Source: Paramacrobiotus metropolitanus
Lineage: Eukaryota; Tardigrada; Eutardigrada; Parachela; Macrobiotidae
Direction: 5' to 3'
Assembly (NCBI RefSeq): GCF_019649055.1
Contig: NW_026570234.1
Coordinates: 186,001 to 250,000, forward strand
DNA: 64,000 nucleotides
The notes under the pieces were generated by a model. The model saw only the letters and a program-made list of their open reading frames with translations. It was not told the origin of the DNA and made no database searches. Below are positions 49,256 through 63,094 of the stretch, one piece after another. The number at the start of each line of letters is the position of its first letter. Within the stretch, counting starts at the first letter, position 1. The position numbers and the translations under genes were made by a program.

Positions 49256-50173
49256 GACGTTTTATCAAATCTGGCAGCAAATAACGACTAAAAACGTAAC
49301 ATTTGCGAATGAAATAAAAGTACAGAATGCAAAAGATAGAATAAATAGCAATCCTTGAGGAATATCAGCTCTGTACAAAAACATTCCGACACAAAGTAGT
49401 GAACACCGGGAAAATCGATGAACATGATCTCACAAGACGTTTGTCTTGGATTACGGATTTGGAGCGAGTCTACACCATAAAACTTTAACTACATCCCATT
49501 AAGAGGCGGTACGTAACAAGATAACATTACGGGTTTGTTTCGAATTCTATTTCCCAGGTCTAAATATTTCATGTTCTAGGTTAAAAAAGGACATAATTCA
49601 GATGGTAGTATGTGACCGGATTTTTTTTCGGACAGTAATTCATATTTGTATTATTTAATGTTCGGATTTTTGTTATTCCTAATAAGTACTGTCAAATTAT
49701 GTACAGTACAAGTACTGTATCTAAGTGAGGACCGCTTCTCGCTGTTCGAACTTTTGTCGGTAAGTTTTGTTTTTAAATAGTTGTAAAACCATGCATACAA
49801 GTATTTACTCAATTATGCGTTCGGCATCAGGATTTATGTATACTTCTATAGTATTGTACTCTGTTGCAGTTACTGAACTTAGCCGGTAATCTTTATCAAC
49901 CGGTACTTCTTTATCAATCAGTAATTTCATACTGTCGTCTATTGGCTCTCATTTATTTATTTGTGCTTCAGAACTTTCGGTACCGGTGAGACGGTGAATG
50001 CTTTTAGTTCGAAAATGAACAGAACTATACAAGCAGCTTCCGATCAATACAAAGTATTTGTATTTATTACAGTAGGCTTTAAGTAATCAGTTAAGTTCAT
50101 ATTATCTACATATAACCGAAATGCCGACGAAACCAGTAAAAAAAAGCGTAGGCCATGTAGCCACTTTCCGTTG
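49256..50173. other. intergenic, no gene seen
   Basis: AT-rich sequence between the four-TM gene start and the UNC13-like stop. No coding similarity on either strand. Confidence 0.45.
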
Positions 50174-53100
50174 TCACTCTATGAAGAGAACGTTAAGAAA
50201 GTCCAGTCCTTCCTTCTGCTGTTCCCGGCATTTTAGAACTTCAATTATGTCGGCCAAGATACCCGAAGCTGCCAAATAAAAACAGAACAGTATAATGAAA
50301 TTAATAAAATGCATGCATTACAGCATAGAACGGCTTTGAAAATATGTGATTATTTATACGCACTCATCATCTTAGGATGTAAAAGGGGCATCGTAATCTC
50401 CCTTAGTCCCGAAAAATTTTTGGTCTGCTCCCCTTTCAATCCGGGAATTTTGCAGAGTTGTAAAAAGCCTTCGCCCGCTAATTCGTCTTGGAACATTACA
50501 TCATGGTCCATAAGAGCAAAGTGAATCGCACTGCAGTCTTTGATGCATTTGTCAATTGGAATTGCACTGTAAGTACCATGCAGACGCAGTTAAATCATAC
50601 ATGCTTTCGATTCTTTAAGTAAGAATTCTTACAACTCAAATCTTTCGTCCCACTGTGGATCCAAGGACTTTTTTACAACGGACGTTTTGGCTAATGGAAC
50701 GTTCGAAAATATTCGCATGGGAAGGAAACGAATAATCACAAACGGATCACTTAATCCTGCAACGAAATAATGGTATTGTAATTGCGCCAGGTAAGCTGTA
50801 TAAACTGCTTTTCAAAGCAATGTTATTGGAATTTTCTCATTCTTTTTTTATATTCATTCAAAAAAGTTTTGCTTTTCTTTAATGTAATTAAAACATGTTC
50901 AATATATTTGTAATTGCCCACATACCGTTTGTATCCATTGGAATCACATCTCGGGCGTGAATTACTACGAATAGATGAAAACATCGTAAAATAAGCCTAA
51001 ACTCGGCTGTAAAGATACCGATACTGCCGCACCTTCCAACATAACTTTTCCAGACTTTTTCTCGTAATGTATGCGGATCGTTAAAGTGCCGTATGGTGTT
51101 TTGGTCATTGCAGATTGTATGTTAACCGCCTCCAAAACAAAGGAGTCTATCAATTCTTGAGGCGATAGTTGATAATAGAAAACTTTCCTTTTAACACTCT
51201 GCAAATGACCACAACATAGCTGACAGGTACTAGCTTTGACTCGTAATTTTATCGACTTACGTGGTATCGCTCGCTTTCAATCACATCACTTGGAAGACCT
51301 TTATCTCCAGCATGGAAATACTCAATAAAAATGCTTAAACTCTGGTACAAGTTGATAAAACAGGCTGGTTCTTTCTATAAAAAAGGATAATAAATGATTA
51401 ACTAACTATACTCACGAATTAAGTAATATTCAGGAATCCGCCATGTTCTAAAATAGGCACTAGTGTAGGCTGCAGTATGTGATTTAGCACTGATTTAGTA
51501 CGTTAAAAATGTTAAATTATATAAGACAATATTTATGACATAAGTACAGTACGTACTGTAATTAAATTCACTGTTATATGTACAGAATGAGCTATTACTG
51601 TAAATGGTAAGTATATTAACATTAATCAACCCAAGAAAACCTGTTTTGGCATATAAGTTAGCTAGGTGAGACACACTTGGGAACGAATGTCTGCGTGTTC
51701 AATACGAGCACATAAGATTTACCGTGCGATTCGCAAACGTAAGAGCCATAATTTGGTCTAATATGTTCAGCCACAAGAGCTCCAATGTCCGTAAAAAATT
51801 TGCTTTGAGCATGATACTGTATAAATTCGCCAGTATGGAATCCATAAAATCCACCACAGGTGAGGTAAGGCTTTCCACCGAAACCATCGGAGGACAGATT
51901 AATTTCGCCAAATGCTGCGAAATCTCTGTATTCATCTATAAATAGCAATCCAACTATTAAGCAAGCTTTGGCTTCTGAGAACTTGTGATCGCTATGTGCA
52001 CTTTCGTATACCGTAATAAGATATGCATAAGGAATACCTTTTTGATTAATTTTTCCAGGGCTTTTGTTATTCGTTCTGTCAGCATCTTTTTCCCGTTGAA
52101 TAGAGCCTGAGTCAGTACACCATCGCAGTCATTGGCAAATTTAATCAGAACAGGATCACCGGTGTCCCGCAGCGATTTGGTCATATCCGCCCAGCCAAGT
52201 TGTTCCGGGAAATCCATAAAATGGCACCGTATGGTCTCCAGATTATTCACAGCTATGCAGAGCTAAATCAAGGCCAAAGTGACCTTCATTATTTCATTTA
52301 TTTGTATACAACCTAAAGGGAAAATGCAGTAGCCGCTGTATTAGCTTACGTCATCATTGACTTCTAACAGCTCATGTTCCAACCACCCTGAGTCTTTGAA
52401 AGCACGGTAGGTAATTTCAGAAAAATATGCAACATCCTCCGCAATGTCCTAAACCCAAAACAAAAATATTACATGCTTACTTGTTAGCGAAATTTATTGT
52501 TCCACTGCTTTCATTATCTGTAATATTGAGAATAAACTGAATAACCATTAATTTGTGGCGTAAACGTTAACGGCGCTGCATGCTCATTGCAGCGGGAGGG
52601 TGTGAACGATATAAGGTCATGCAGTACTATGCAGTATCCAGTATGCACTGAACAATATTTGTATGTATACATACTGCAGACTACCTCACCAATTTTGCAA
52701 AATTTTGATATGAATGCAAATAGCAGGAATAAGTTTATTGTATGAATTTATTGCACGCTTTCAAGTCATACACTGATCAGCTTGCACATTAGGATGCAGT
52801 TCTGCTCAGGATCAGGCCATTTCAGATCTTTTATGAAATGGACTATGGAAGTAAGCATGCCGTTTGCTTCTATAACAGAAGTGCTGTAGCGTATGATGGA
52901 TTCGGCTCGTGATATCTGCAAAGAAAATGCTGTAATTTTCTGTGATGACCAACGGCATAATCATCAGCAGTTTTTGGAATATTGTAGGTGTTTCTGTTGA
53001 CACACAGAGAAGCAGCAGCTACAGGCAACGCGAACACATGTTCAGCTTACTTTCTGCAAAAAAGGTCACACAATTATTAAACCCTATCGAAGTTACACAG

Positions 53101-56100
53101 TAAGAACACAAAAAAGTCCCGTAAGGATTTCTACCCACTTTGTCGTTTTCCACCCAAGATTTCATTTTTCGTTTGGCGGCAACTTTTGCGTAAGAAAGCC
53201 ATTGCAATACAAACGGAATAAACGGGGTGTTGTATTCTTTCCATTTGTGCATTAGTTTATCTCTAAAGACAAAGTAAAAACAACCGCATTAATATTTTGT
53301 AGAGAAATTCTGTAATTAGTTTCAAAAAATTGGTCAGCCATAATCATTATCCGTCGGTTTTGTACACAACGAGCAACTGAAAATGTCCCAATAAAATTTG
53401 CACTCTTAGTTTAAAGTTTAAAGTTATGGTTTAAAAAACTTGCGTGCGAACAAAATGTACGTACTCTTCAGAAAGATGCTTTCTCAAATATATGAAGTCA
53501 TTCAGTGCCATGTAAAGAACGAAAATTTCCGCATTCGGCTCCTCTTTGCCCGGCGCCGTAAAGAAATCGTCTTTTAAAATGGCATACGGATCTCGATTAT
53601 TTAAAACGTCCGAAAAATCCGGCATTTGCTGTAAATAGTACTTAGTCTTCGTTTCCATGGTTGGGCCGGTGAAATTTTGCATACATGTACTTACTTGTAT
53701 ATATGCAAAAAAGTGGTGCACTAACCTTGAGGAAAGCAAACCGCTCGAAGTCTCCGTACACGAGTTTATCAAGTTCCATCATGGTAATTGCCAAATATTT
53801 TATCTTGAAATTACTACAAGCAAAAACCTTTTTAAGAAAAGAATTCAAGTAAACAATTTCTGAGCCAGTTTAATCGTACGCAAAAAGTTTGTCAGCTGTT
53901 CGAAATGATCGCCGTAAATCGTAGTTCATGGCAATTAAGGTGTAGGAAAACGATTCCATGCCTTTACTTCCGTCATCATCCTGTAATAACAAATGTCAGC
54001 ACGGACAGAATCGTAATATTTGCCATAACTTCCATTACATAACGTTACGGTTGTTATTTTACCCGGTCATATCGGAATTTCTCCCGGATGGAATGGTAGT
54101 AATCGATAGCGGCGATCTATATTCCAAACAAAGAAAAAGTGAAACATGTGCACGCACAGCCTGAACCATGCATCGCGGGGAGCCTTTATTACAAATTAAC
54201 CGCGAACATTTACGTAGATATTCAAGTAACGTGAGTTGATAACTACTCTAACAAAATAAGAAATGCTTTCATATACTACCATAATTAGCATTATTACATT
54301 ACATCATGTCTTCGGCCGACGGAGCTTAAAAGAGGTACAACTACCGTACCTGAACACCGGCATTATGTATCTCGTTTGCTTACCATAGTTAATGTGTATT
54401 TTAATTTTTGTGCGGTATCTGTTTAATAATTAAAGTTAACAATTTAGTCTACACATTATACTGGCATGTACATAGTTGCTCGCTGCATGCGCTATTAATC
54501 TGTTACGTGAGTTACCTTAATAGCAGCAGTAACTACAGAGTTCATGCTGTCGTCCAAGGGGAAAAATCGTTTGAAAAACTACAAAAAATGGTATATGTTT
54601 GGTGATTATTTGTTAACGAAAAATATTTATTTGGTGTGCGCACCTTGCATTCAAACAGTAGCCGTAAACATTTGAGTAAACTCTCCATCTGCCTTTGGGC
54701 AATGGTGCGATTCATGGGAAAATGGTACCACTCTTTTTCCAAGCACGATAACGCATAGTCTTTAAAATTCCCAACACACTCGGCTGTTATTTCTTCGGCA
54801 TCGAGGCCTAGTCCGTTGGCAACCCAGAGTGAATCCAGATGTTTAAGAGCTTGGAATAACACGAGATAATCCAGCCGGACCACATGGACGTGAATATCAA
54901 TTAGGGCAATCCATGTGCATGCAGCCAACTGCAGGTCAGTGAGGTTGCCTTGGATAGCATGCTGATGCAATATGGTCTGCCATACAAAAATTAGTATACC
55001 ACAATTGTTTTCTGAAGTGATTAGAAATGCACTTATGATTATCTTTCAAGAGAGGCTATACACATATTATTATTGCATATTAATTTATTTTTTCGTCGGT
55101 ATTTGCAACCAAATTTTCGTCGGTATACTTGACAGCAGAATTCAAAAACAACTGCAACGTACCTCGGCCAGCTCATTAAGCTCACCATTCCATTCGATGG
55201 AGGTCTGTAATAGGCACAGCTTTATACAAAATTAAAAGTTTTCTTATAAGCCTGGAAAAAAATGCATTTCATCCTTAAACATGCTTTTCATCGATTTTAC
55301 ACCTTTTATTCAGCAATTGCAGAAAACTTTCAGCTGCAGATACATCTCACATGCCGTAACTGGTGACCATGTAGGCATGCATTCGTGTACAATATTCTTT
55401 ACGCAAACATTCGTGCCTTTAATTTGAAACCTTTTCCAACATAAGTTTTTTTGTAGGTACTTACTTTAAATTTTTTTACTTCGTGTTTCATAAAAGCCGT
55501 GATGATGTCCTTATGTTGCAGAAAATCGGAGCTATATGGGCGGATCAAATCAATAACCATTTAATCGACTTGTCAGTGGTGAGGGAAGGTAGAATGAGTA
55601 GCAAGAGGAAATTACAGATTATTAGTCTGATTTTTGTCTTCCCGGGTTGTTAAGTTCAGCCGCAGGCGTAAACTGCCCTGGACACGGGATTTATTCGTCG
55701 TACGCGAGTACAGATTAAACACTTTATCGATGCCAATGGATGGAATATCCTGCGATAAGGATGCGTAGAGTAGCGGAAGTGACGTCATTTTGCTAAGCTA
55801 TTTAAATTCTCCCGGTAGCGTATGTGCACATACCAGAACACGGATATCGACACACCCCAAAAAGTCATCCACATTATCAGCTGCGCTTTTCCTCGCAGAC
55901 TGGGCGATTTGCTTAAAATATCTGCTCGAAATACATACATACAAGAATGACATACTGTGGAACTATTAGTAAAGGTCAAAATGAAAAGACGAATGCAGAA
56001 GCGACGTGTACCTGTTAAGGCCTTTAATACCCTGCACATTCTTGACATTTTTTACGGCATCCATTACCTGAAAGAGGTAATGAATATATTAACGCGAAGT

Positions 56101-59100
56101 TGCGCACAACACTGAGTTATTGTTCGCGTTACAGTCGTGGCATTTGAAATGAACTTTTATTATGATTTTCTTTACATGCAATGGTGACGCTTCGTTAGTG
56201 ATTAGTGTTGTACAGTATATCGTGATGCAACATATGCTGTAGAAGTAATGCATACGGACTTGCAAATATTATATTCTTTGTACTCACTTCGTACTCTTCA
56301 TCATGGTCAAAAATATCCAGATGGAGAATATCTTCACTTGGATCGTCCACCGGCCTATAACAAACCCATCAATGAGAAAAATTTTAGAAAAATTTTAGTC
56401 TGGAATAAATATATATGTTGGCCGATTATAAACTTATTACAGCTGGAATGTTTCGTTCCATTGCGGATTCAGGGTGGCCTTTTTGACCGTGGTGGTACGG
56501 ATAAATTTCGCCGGCAGTTGTTCCAAAATATCAGAGTTGTAGTCTCGTCTCGATTTGGTACGATTGTGTCGGTACATGCTGCTCTTTTTTGAACGTGCTT
56601 CTTTAACATCTTCCGGAAACGTTTCGGAAGATGGGGTAGATTGTAGAGCTTCTACTTGTCGTCTGGATCTATTTCCGATAAGTCCTTCGATAAGAATGGC
56701 ATATTTTAATTTGGGTATTTGACATTCAGAATAGGCCTTAAATCTATCAGACAGAATGTTATGCCAGGCATGCTCAATGGGTTAATTTCCTACCCAGCAT
56801 GCAATAGGGATCGGAAAACCCGTTGGGATCTTTTGCTTCTAAATCCCGTCCTTCAATCACGGCCACGTTAAGTACCACTTTTGGAGGCTGAAATGATGAT
56901 CATGTTCAAATTTATTATGCGGACACTACTACGAGTATTTTACTTCGTGTTGTATTTTAAAATCAACAGTTCATTATTTGCCCTTGCATTATGTTTCCCT
57001 TGCGACGTAATGTTCTTGTGTTGTGTGTTACACGATAAACATGCGATGTAACGCAGTAAACAGACCGAGTGTTAAGTGCTATAAATGTAAATAGTTAGGT
57101 GAATTTGGCAGGTATTGTATAAAAGCCGTTACAATAGCACAATGCAAAACACTAAATCAAAATGTTCAGCCAGACGTTAGTGCAGCTTGACTAGATACCA
57201 TTAACACTACTTCTATGACTAACATATTTATAACTTTTTTTAAGCTTAAATTGGTAAAACAGCAAGTGAAAATCATGTTCGTCGCATCAACATTCTCAAA
57301 TCTCATTCGTCGCATCAACATTCTCAAATCTTTCTCAAATTATGCTTTCAAGAATAACCTTTAACTTTTCATGTGATCTGTAAAAGTGAAACATGCAAGT
57401 GCGCTGTACATTTTATCTTCTCTCACGATTCCAGTGTGAATTCATTATTCATTATTCATGGACTTTTTATGCTTGTGGATCCCTTTATTAGCAACAAGCA
57501 TAAAACTACACTCTGAGAAAAATATAGCTTTATAAATGTCATGGATATTCTACATCTACCATAAATCAAAGTATAAAGTTTTTACCCGGACATGCAATCT
57601 TGGAAAAACCGATATTTTAGAGCTGAACACCGAAGTGCATTTTTCTGATTTTTTGCTGGAAAACCACACCGCATAATGTGTTTTCCTGTCCATACCTATT
57701 GTGCAAAATAGAAAAGCATATATTGTTGCAATTATCCTGAACAGGATAAGCCGCAGTAACCAGATGCCGCATGTAATCCAGCAAATAACGCGCCATTAGC
57801 AAATGCAAAAAATCGATCCACCGCTTGATCGGTAGTGACATGTATGCCAATCAGCCTCAAGGCGCGGTTTCTGGATTCCAATTTATTTCATTCGGTGTGC
57901 AACACCCCGACGCAAAAGAGAGCCGGACTGTTGTTATCTCGGTTGTATTGATCGTTAACTAATTGTTGAGGTCTCGTCGTTTAGCCCCCATGAAAATGCC
58001 TCTCTAATTGAAGTGAAGTTTATCCTGACTGGTCTCAGCATTTTGTTTAGAGCGATCACTATAATCGTGTACAAAATGAATATTTTATGCAAATATAAAA
58101 AGGAATTTTACATCGACAGGGCATAATGGTAGCATAAGGCAAAGGTTCACTGAATTGTGTGCGTGAAAGATGGTTAAGCGCGCTTTTTATTTTCTTTAGA
58201 TAAAAATATTTTTGAGATCGTTATTGCAAAATAAGTGTACCTAATCGGTTCTATTGATCGGCTCATTTGATGTATCATTTACGGATTGCAGCTGTTCAAG
58301 CTGCGTATTAAGTGACTAACTACGCCAAATGAAATGAAAAATATTGTTCCGCCTTACTTTTTCCTGGTTTGCTTTGGAAAACAATCGATAATGACGGGCG
58401 CTGTCAATTCCAAAAGCGGCCTGGGCATAATCCAAAAGCTCATCATTGTAAGCCAGATGTTGGTAGGGATCAGTTTGGCCGATTTTATGCTTAATTGTAT
58501 ACAGTACTAAAAAAATACCACATCATATTATTGTATTGCATGCGTACGTTTAGTGCTTTGCTGTGCATAGTATTTAACCCTTTATATAGTTAATAAAAGT
58601 AAATGAACACAAAAATTAAAATTGCGAAGATACCGCGCAGCACATCGATATCCTGTCTTTTCAACATTAAAGAGCAGCAAAATATTTAAAGCAGTATCAT
58701 AAAATGCATATATCGAACGGTCAAGAAGTATAAATCCGCGATTACAAAAATGTACTGCATTGGAACTTATGCTTTTTTCTGCACCAGATAAATATAATTA
58801 TTTTATCGGTGCAACCACATTTGAGGACACCAAGTATTTCCGTAGCCTTAGTAAGGATAAAGCCAATATTATGCTAGATGTACAAGACATTTATTAGGAT
58901 TAACGATGCACTTTTACGCATCGTTGCAGGGCACTTATCCCGCTTTAAACCATTATCTTTGCTGCTTCCAGGCCTATAGGCTTTCATAGCGCACCATAAT
59001 CGTGCACTACATGAATGCTTTCGTGAGAATCTCTCTAACAAACTTATCCTTACCTTCTACATAAAGTTCCTCTAACTGTAAAAGGAGTTAATAGTAATAT

Positions 59101-59781
59101 CCATCAGTAATATGTAACGCTTGCAATATGGCAACGTACATCATCTTCGACATTGGTCACACTACGCCGTCTGCTTCCTGCATTAGACGAGTTCATTGTA
59201 CTTCCGGGCAATTTGAATGGCAGACTTTGTTCTTTTTCGGCCTATCAATTAATGTAAACTTTTACATTTTGTTTGGAGCTGGTGCTGATCAGAATGTGAC
59301 TCGACGTTCGACATACGAGATTCGAAACGTCCTTCTGCAAGATTGCGGCTAATTAGGGAGTCATGATGTGCCTTACCTCTTTATCGGCACGATTGCGATA
59401 TTCAAGTGCTCGGGAAGAGAGTCCACTAAAGCGTTCAAAAAAGTCATCTCCAATATTGTCTCTGAAATAGAACGTACATTCAGACAACACAGAAAACAGT
59501 GATCATTTTCCCAGGAACTATACCTTGACTATACGTGTGCTCTCAGATACGCATGATTTTAGTACAATCTTTATACATCTTTTTAAGCAGATAATTATTG
59601 AGGTCCGCAATCTTAATACGATATTCCTCAAAATATTTACTTATTATTCTGTATAGGTACGTATCAGTAATTGCCAATCACTTCTGCTGTTGGTAACCAA
59701 CCTGATTCTCATAGCAATCTCAGGAGAATTAACCCCTGAGGATGAACTAAAAACCGAGCTTCTTCTACGTCCCATAAACAT
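50174..59781 (-). CDS. UNC13D: Munc13-4/BAIAP3-type exocytosis priming protein
   Basis: Twenty-eight exons: 59781-59702, 59461-59377, 59075-59054, 58506-58358, 56887-56794, 56684-56441, 56354-56288, 56067-56012, 55921-55834, 55749-55616, 55531-55465, 55204-55163, 54976-54644, 54116-54063, 53980-53880, 53813-53726, 53628-53465, 53262-53139, 52915-52772, 52448-52350, 52262-52038, 51935-51723, 51374-51261, 51198-51033, 50964-50926, 50756-50633, 50566-50364, 50268-50174. All phases agree; 1137 residues. C2A has [36 protein letters not shown] and [12 protein letters not shown]. The MUN region has [27 protein letters not shown] and CIAVNNLE. C2B has [32 protein letters not shown] and [18 protein letters not shown]. 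Both C2 domains keep the calcium-loop aspartates. Such proteins prime secretory or lysosome-related granules for SNARE fusion. Confidence 0.9.
57278..57331. repeat. two-copy tandem repeat in the largest UNC13-like intron
   Basis: Twenty-six bases starting TTCGTCGCATCAACATTC at 57278-57303 recur at 57306-57331 in the 1.47-kb intron between exons 4 and 5. Confidence 0.85.
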
Positions 59782-62578
59782 ATTGGCCGGGGCTGGGCGT
59801 GCAATTACACAATGCAGAGAAATATGATTATCATACGAAAATACTGTACATGATCACAGGGAAAAGAAAAAGAGATCCCGTTTCGCTTCCCTACAATGCC
59901 GCTGTCGGTTGCCTCAGCAGTCGCAGGCAAACAAGCCGACCCATTTGGGGTCATTAAGTGTAAATCACAGGAAGTGTTGATTCGAGACTGATTCGCTGGG
60001 TAACGAGGGAAAACATGGGGGTCTGCTTATGGCTGATTTCCTGCCGTGTGCGCCATTGTATAAGGTTTCTTTTCATCAGTCCCTTCAGTGATCCCGTGTT
60101 TCGGCATGTTGTATGGAAAGTCATTGACAGAATGACTGGGAGCCAACTTTTTGTTTCTGTTACAAAACCGGGTAACGTACAGGGACATCCGCCCTTGTGC
60201 AACTGTATGTATATATAGATATCTGTCTATATGTACATATTGGCAAAAGCCGGCCCGCTTCCGTTCAACATTGGGTGCAAAAGTGTGAACACAATTTTTG
60301 CGTGCGTGCCATATGTCGTTTATCGGATCACTGCGTGCGTCGCCAGCCTATTTGCATGGCGCGCTCTCTCCGCAACGTAGTGTTTTCTGTGTATATACGA
60401 TAAGGTACATTTCGTACTTCCGGTACTCCCTTGCTTACTCTATCCCGAGTACTAATCATGGATTTCTGTTCGTCGGCATCGCACCGCCTACACAAGCGCA
60501 CGTGTATCAATGCAATCGGGAAGCAGGCGCTAATGCAAAAAAATCAGGAAAACGACATCCACTCGCTGGTTTTTAGTGGAATTTGAGTGATTCAATTTGC
60601 AATATTTCATTTTGCATTTTATCCTTCGCTAAATTACAGAAAAAGCTCAGTCAGGAGTAAGTTGTGGTGTAATTTCTCGAAAAAAACGATCTTGATATGC
60701 TAGCATTTATGTGCTAGATGAATCAAAGGACTTTTGCTTCAATAGCTGACCCGGTTCTATTCGAGAAAAAAGCGCCCATGTCTTCTTCATCCAAAAGATG
60801 TCCTTTGGATGGTTGTTTTTTGAGTTTCAAAAAGCCATAATATAGTTTCGTAGACCATGTATATTAGACGTGTAAATGTACATAAAAAGGGGCTCCATAA
60901 GTATACTGAAACATGCCGCTCTAAAGACGGCGTGTTGTGCTCCGACGATGTCTAAAGCACGTCAAAAAATTGCTTGCCGTAGAACCGGGTGACATAATTA
61001 TATGCGTGACCTTTCAAAACAATTTTGTATGGGGAGGCAAGTAATGGATAAATTCTTGCCGCTTGTTATGGTTTTCTGAAAATTTATGAGCAGTAGAAAT
61101 TACCATGGCAGTTTTGTTACCCAAGATGGCTCGTAAAACGTGCAAAAGGGAAGTGTTATCAAGTTTAGCGGACCTGGGTTTGTAGTGAGTACTAGTGACT
61201 TATACCATAATATTATGAAACACACAGTCAGCTTAGTAATATTATGTTTATACCATACAACTGATATCAGTGACTCGGTAAGTACTGTAATTACTGTATG
61301 ACCTTTCCGGTGTATGAACTTATAACTGCTTGCGGTGTTATGGTTCGAAGATACGGTACGAGAACATCAGCACCTCAAATCATACTCTAGCTCATTATAG
61401 GACGCCGGGTTGCCGACTTTTACAAGCCAGAAAAATTGAATTTTTTGTGATGATCTATTTGAGATGGCTGCAAACTAAATACATGTACTCTTATTGACAT
61501 TTCAAGCTACCATTTTACGGGGCACTGGAATTCTTTCATTCCACCTGTAGCTCCGTACAGCAAAACTCAAAATATATGCAGTATGCTAGTTTAAAGGATT
61601 TGGCGAAGATCGTTTTGACACGGATCCAGACTTCTACGATTTTTTTCAAATTTTAAAATGAATTTTAAAATTTTAGAAATTCATTTTAAAATTTGAAAAA
61701 CATGGTGGAACAGTGGATCCGTGTCAAAACGATCTTCATGGTTATGTGCATTTACGTGCAAAGTTCGAAAGGGATCGGTCCATAATGAGACTTTTGGTAC
61801 ACCTGAATGCATTTAAACTTTTTGGAATTTTGTTACCCTCATAACTCCGCAACCGGATGTTGCGCGCGAAAACGGATTTCATGCCTATGTACACCAATCA
61901 TTTGGCTACACCATGTCAAAAAACAATCCAAAAAAGTGTTTGAAAGTGCGCGAAAGCGAATATTCCCGTCAATGTACACGATTTTAGCGGTATATACCGG
62001 GCCAAATCCCTTAATATAAAAACATTGTGTCAACAGTCATCTCAATATCTTAAAAATACGACCTTTATTGCGATTTCGTCCCTATTCATATTACACATCA
62101 GGCTGGGTTGGGTTTCTACATCTGCAGGAGTGGACAGGCCGATTTTTTGCTTAGCGGGAAGTAAAGAATACTACATATGCATTTTTTTGTCTACGTCTAT
62201 GCTCGTTTTTTTATTATATTAATAATAAGTCTCCCCGGCTAACCAAAAACCCGCTACCTATCTATTGTTGAATACATGTTTTAACATTTACTGTTAATTA
62301 AGTTAGATTTTAAAAAATTTTATTAAGTAGAAATTTTTGATAAAGGAAAACAAAATAAACCCGGGAAAAAAGGAAAGTCGGGGAAACTTTAGATTATGGC
62401 CTGTCCAGACTTTGCCGCAAACCAACCCACTTAACACGGAAATAGCTAAACAATCGCAATAAGGTAAGGTGTAACGGAACATCAATATCACAACAACATC
62501 GGTGGACAACATGAGCATCAGTGTAGGACAGCATCGTTATCGACCGTGCTGAGGTCGACCGGCAAGGAAAGTAAACGG
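59782..62578. other. 2.8 kb without a recognised gene
   Basis: Upstream of the UNC13-like start. Frames at 59954-60576 and 61807-62222 show no motif. The region holds the foldback element at 61605-61737 and presumably the UNC13-like promoter just above 59781. Confidence 0.4.
61605..61737. repeat. 133-base foldback (near-perfect inverted repeat)
   Basis: The two ends are reverse complements over about 61 bases each, starting GAAGATCGTTTTGACACGGA and with about ten mismatches in one internal patch. The loop is about 11 bases and AT-rich. It looks like a MITE-type foldback or a long hairpin source. No clear target-site duplication. Confidence 0.8.
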
Positions 62579-63094
62579 CTAACGTAAACAAGACGTGAAC
62601 AACTTATTCGGACCTGGGGCAATCCAGTCCTTGTTAGATTTATTAAGGAAAATAACATAAGTACAGTTTAACGCAATAGCGGCCAAATTTTTAAACAAAG
62701 GCTTAAGCTGGAGAGTTTTAGTAGCTTGTCGGATGGTGGTGGCAATTCTACTAATGTTTGTCATAGCATCACGGGCGACCATTCCCCGCGAGCCTACCGC
62801 CAGGTGATAGTACTCGGTCCGCCATCCGGCATTGTTTAATTCAGTTATTAGGGAGGCGTAGCGTGTACGTTTCCTGGCTTCCGCATTGACGAATCCGTTA
62901 ACAGTCTCAAAGGGAACAGTCAGCTCAGCTAAAACAATACGTTTCTCATGTAAATACTGCGTCAGCCGTTCTTCCTGCCGGATTGGACGGGCGTTACTTC
63001 GGGTGGAATCACTCATGGTTAAACAATCCGGTGATGTTGTTGATGACAAGATAAAGGTTCCGTATTTTGGTAGATGAAATACGGCAGTTTTCAA
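62579..63094 (-). mobile_element. RLE-type retrotransposon C-terminal relic
   Basis: The minus-strand frame contains AELTVPFETVNGFVNAEARK, then KRTRYASLITELNNAGWRTE and VGSRGMVARDAM. This is the endonuclease-domain layout of R2-type retroelements (E-T-P-E, K/R-Y..L, GW, VGSRG). The frame is open for 171 codons but there is no reverse transcriptase in the sequence that follows to the window edge. It is a different lineage from the relic at 21763-22781, judged by sequence. Confidence 0.6.

Noticed and set aside
51658-51948. Minus-strand frame reading [16 protein letters not shown]...
   Set aside because: A neighbouring frame ([14 protein letters not shown]...LLWLNIL) aligns with the MUN domain and fits the splice phases; this one is its shadow.
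59954-60576. Several frames of 60-90 codons upstream of the UNC13-like gene
   Set aside because: No similarity to UNC13 N-termini; the exon 1 model at 59781-59702 already supplies a start with matching phase.
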